Positions 4,374-6,022 of a stretch of DNA of 6,022 bases are shown here, piece by piece. The DNA is from Desulfofustis sp. (GTDB lineage Bacteria; Desulfobacterota; Desulfobulbia; Desulfobulbales; Desulfocapsaceae): contig JAQYVS010000124.1 in assembly GCA_030145365.1 (NCBI GenBank), positions 1 to 6,022 on the forward strand. Reading direction: 5' to 3'. Below the pieces are notes generated by a model. It saw only the letters and a list, made by a program, of their open reading frames with translations. It was not told the DNA's origin and did no database searches. The position numbers and the translations under genes were made by a program. Numbering within the stretch: position 1 is the first letter of the stretch; each line of letters begins with the position of its first letter.

Positions 4374-6022
4374 TCAGAGCAGAGGCACGATCATCAGTGC
4401 AACGATGTTGATGATTTTGATCAACGGGTTAACCGCAGGACCGGCCGTATCTTTGTACGGGTCGCCTACAGTATCACCGGTTACTGCTGCTTTATGCGCA
4501 TCAGAACCCTTGCCACCGAAATTGCCGTCCTCGATATATTTCTTGGCGTTATCCCATGCACCACCACCGGTGGTCATTGAAATAGCCACGAACAGGCCGG
4601 TTACGATAGTACCAATCAGCAGGCCACCCAGTGCCTGAGCACCCAGGGTCAGCCCCACGACAATGGGTACCGCGATAGGCAGCATGGAAGGCACGATCAT
4701 TTCCTTGATGGCAGCTTTGGTCAGCATGTCCACAGCCTTGGAATAATCAGGCTTCTCAGTGTAATCCATGATGCCCGGCATTTCCTTGAACTGGCGGCGC
4801 ACCTCGTTAACGATACCACCAGCGGCACGACCTACAGCTTCCATCGCCATGGCACCAAACAGGAAGGGCACCAGACCACCGATCAGCAAACCGATCAGTA
4901 CCATGTGGTTGGACAGGTCAAAGGTCATTGCGCTGCCGGTGTGGCTTTCCAGCGCATGGGTGTAGTCGGCACAAAGCACCAGGGCTGCCAGACCGGCAGA
5001 ACCAATAGCATAACCTTTGGTTACTGCCTTGGTGGTGTTACCCACGGCATCCAAAGGGTCGGTGATGTTACGGATTTTTTCATCCAGGTCCGCCATCTCG
5101 GCAATACCACCAGCGTTATCGGTGATAGGACCATAGGCATCCAGTGCAACGATGATACCGGTCATGGACAACATGGAGGTTGCTGCGATGGCAATACCAT
5201 ACAGGCCGGCCAGTTCGAAGGAACCCCAGATAGCAGCACATATGACCAGCACAGGTGCAGCAGTGGATTTCATGGAAACGCCCAAGCCGGCGATGACGTT
5301 TGTACCATCACCAGTGGTAGATGCTTCGGCGATATGACGTACCGGCTGGTATTCGGTCGCGGTATAGTATTCGGTAATCACCACCATTGCTGCAGTCAAG
5401 CCCAAGCCGATCAACGCTGTATAGAACAGGTTAACTGTCGGGATAGCCGTTCCAGCGACGGTCAGGGTATCACCCAGGATATAGGGGGTAACGAAATAGA
5501 AGGCAACGGCAGAAATACCACCGGCTACAGCCAGACCGCGATACAGAGCGTTCATGATCTTGCCGCCTTCTCTTGTATTTACAAAGAAGGTGCCGATGAC
5601 CGAAGCCACAATGGAAACGCCGCCCAGTACCAGCGGATAGAGCACAGCAGCCGAAGATTCGGCGCCCTGTACCAGCAAGCTGCCCAGCAACATGGTTGCA
5701 ACCACTGTCACAGCATAGGTTTCAAACAGGTCTGCCGCCATACCGGCACAGTCACCCACGTTATCACCCACATTATCTGCGATAACAGCAGGATTGCGGG
5801 GATCATCTTCGGGGATGCCAGCTTCAACCTTGCCCACGATATCCGCACCAACGTCCGCGCCTTTGGTAAAGATACCGCCGCCCAAACGTGCAAAGATGGA
5901 GATCAGTGAGCCACCGAACGCCAAACCAATCAGTGGATGAATAGGATCTTCAACGCCCATCATCAATAGTACGGCATAGAAACCAGCTACACCCAGCAGG
6001 CCAAGGCCAACCACCAGCATAC
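4374..6022 (-). CDS. hppA: membrane-bound proton-translocating pyrophosphatase, K+-independent type (5' end outside window)
   Basis: The visible C-terminal 548 residues belong to the H+-PPase family, which couples hydrolysis of cytoplasmic pyrophosphate to cation pumping across the membrane. The family is usually about 660-800 residues, so roughly the first 120-150 are missing; the Met at 6020 is internal and the frame is open to the edge. In fragment numbering, GADVGADIVGKVE (54-66) and the Asp-rich loop DNVGDNVGDCAGMAADL (82-98) form the pyrophosphate/Mg2+ site. DAYGPITDNAGGIAEM (294-309) and TGDTVGDPYKDTAGP (514-528) supply further acidic and lysine ligands. GNTTKAVTKG (327-336) has Lys331 and Thr334 at the two positions that distinguish K+-independent H+ pumps; K+-dependent enzymes have Ala at the first. 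Since Na+-pumping members are K+-dependent, this one should pump H+. Many hydrophobic segments agree with the 16-helix fold. It saves energy from biosynthetic pyrophosphate. The gene is monocistronic at this end, with a terminator directly after it. Confidence 0.97.
   Translation of the reverse strand, partial: MLVVGLGLLGVAGFYAVLLMMGVEDPIHPLIGLAFGGSLISIFARLGGGIFTKGADVGADIVGKVEAGIPEDDPRNPAVIADNVGDNVGDCAGMAADLFETYAVTVVATMLLGSLLVQGAESSAAVLYPLVLGGVSIVASVIGTFFVNTREGGKIMNALYRGLAVAGGISAVAFYFVTPYILGDTLTVAGTAIPTVNLFYTALIGLGLTAAMVVITEYYTATEYQPVRHIAEASTTGDGTNVIAGLGVSMKSTAAPVLVICAAIWGSFELAGLYGIAIAATSMLSMTGIIVALDAYGPITDNAGGIAEMADLDEKIRNITDPLDAVGNTTKAVTKGYAIGSAGLAALVLCADYTHALESHTGSAMTFDLSNHMVLIGLLIGGLVPFLFGAMAMEAVGRAAGGIVNEVRRQFKEMPGIMDYTEKPDYSKAVDMLTKAAIKEMIVPSMLPIAVPIVVGLTLGAQALGGLLIGTIVTGLFVAISMTTGGGAWDNAKKYIEDGNFGGKGSDAHKAAVTGDTVGDPYKDTAGPAVNPLIKIINIVALMIVPLL

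Noticed and set aside
3897..4580. A 227-aa plus-strand open frame with a hydrophobic stretch
   Set aside because: It would translate through the riboswitch, an intrinsic terminator, the inverted repeats and the hppA terminator, then run antisense into hppA. This cannot be a normal gene.
4905..5909. A 334-aa plus-strand open frame
   Set aside because: It lies wholly antisense to hppA, and its composition (runs of Cys, His, Gln, Gly) is the complement of a glycine/alanine-rich membrane protein in one frame. No ribosome site or family resemblance is seen.

Overview
This looks like a Gram-negative bacterial chromosome. The gene content (cobalamin-dependent radical SAM enzyme, OmpR-type two-component pair, c-di-GMP-I-type riboswitch, membrane pyrophosphatase) and the style of the proteins suggest an anaerobic Desulfobacterota (deltaproteobacterial) lineage, possibly Desulfobulbales-like. 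That placement is an inference from protein and RNA style, not a database match; a gammaproteobacterium is not excluded.

Layout. Positions 1-61 may hold the last codons of a plus-strand gene. Positions 168-1904 (minus) encode a 578-aa B12-binding radical SAM protein with an intact CX3CX2C cluster motif and a long C-terminal extension. A 118-bp intergenic region with a perfect short palindrome separates it from a divergent plus-strand pair: a small two-TM sensor histidine kinase (2023-2994) and an OmpR/PhoB-type response regulator (GTG start at 3042, to 3770). Positions 3771-4373 hold no convincing protein gene but are rich in RNA and repeat structure. This stretch has a REP-like imperfect inverted repeat (about 3862-3890), a c-di-GMP-I (GEMM-I) riboswitch aptamer (about 4001-4076) overlapping an intrinsic terminator (4062-4099), a 140-bp element bounded by 27-bp inverted repeats with 26/27 identity (4173-4312), and a bidirectional terminator (4315-4353). 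From 4374 to the window edge (minus) lies the C-terminal 548 residues of a membrane-bound proton-pumping pyrophosphatase (hppA) with the signature of the K+-independent class.

How they may work together. The kinase and regulator form one signalling unit, and the divergent radical SAM gene is a natural candidate target because the two units share one control region. hppA is a separate unit ending at its own terminator. The most interesting part is the riboswitch. Its 3' strand is also the 5' strand of the terminator, so ligand binding should prevent termination, yet no plus-strand gene follows it. Read-through RNA would contain no ATG and would pass through the inverted-repeat element to the hppA terminator. 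This makes it either an orphaned leader whose target was lost, or a c-di-GMP-controlled non-coding RNA. The inverted-repeat arms also resemble the 5' strand of the aptamer, suggesting local duplication.
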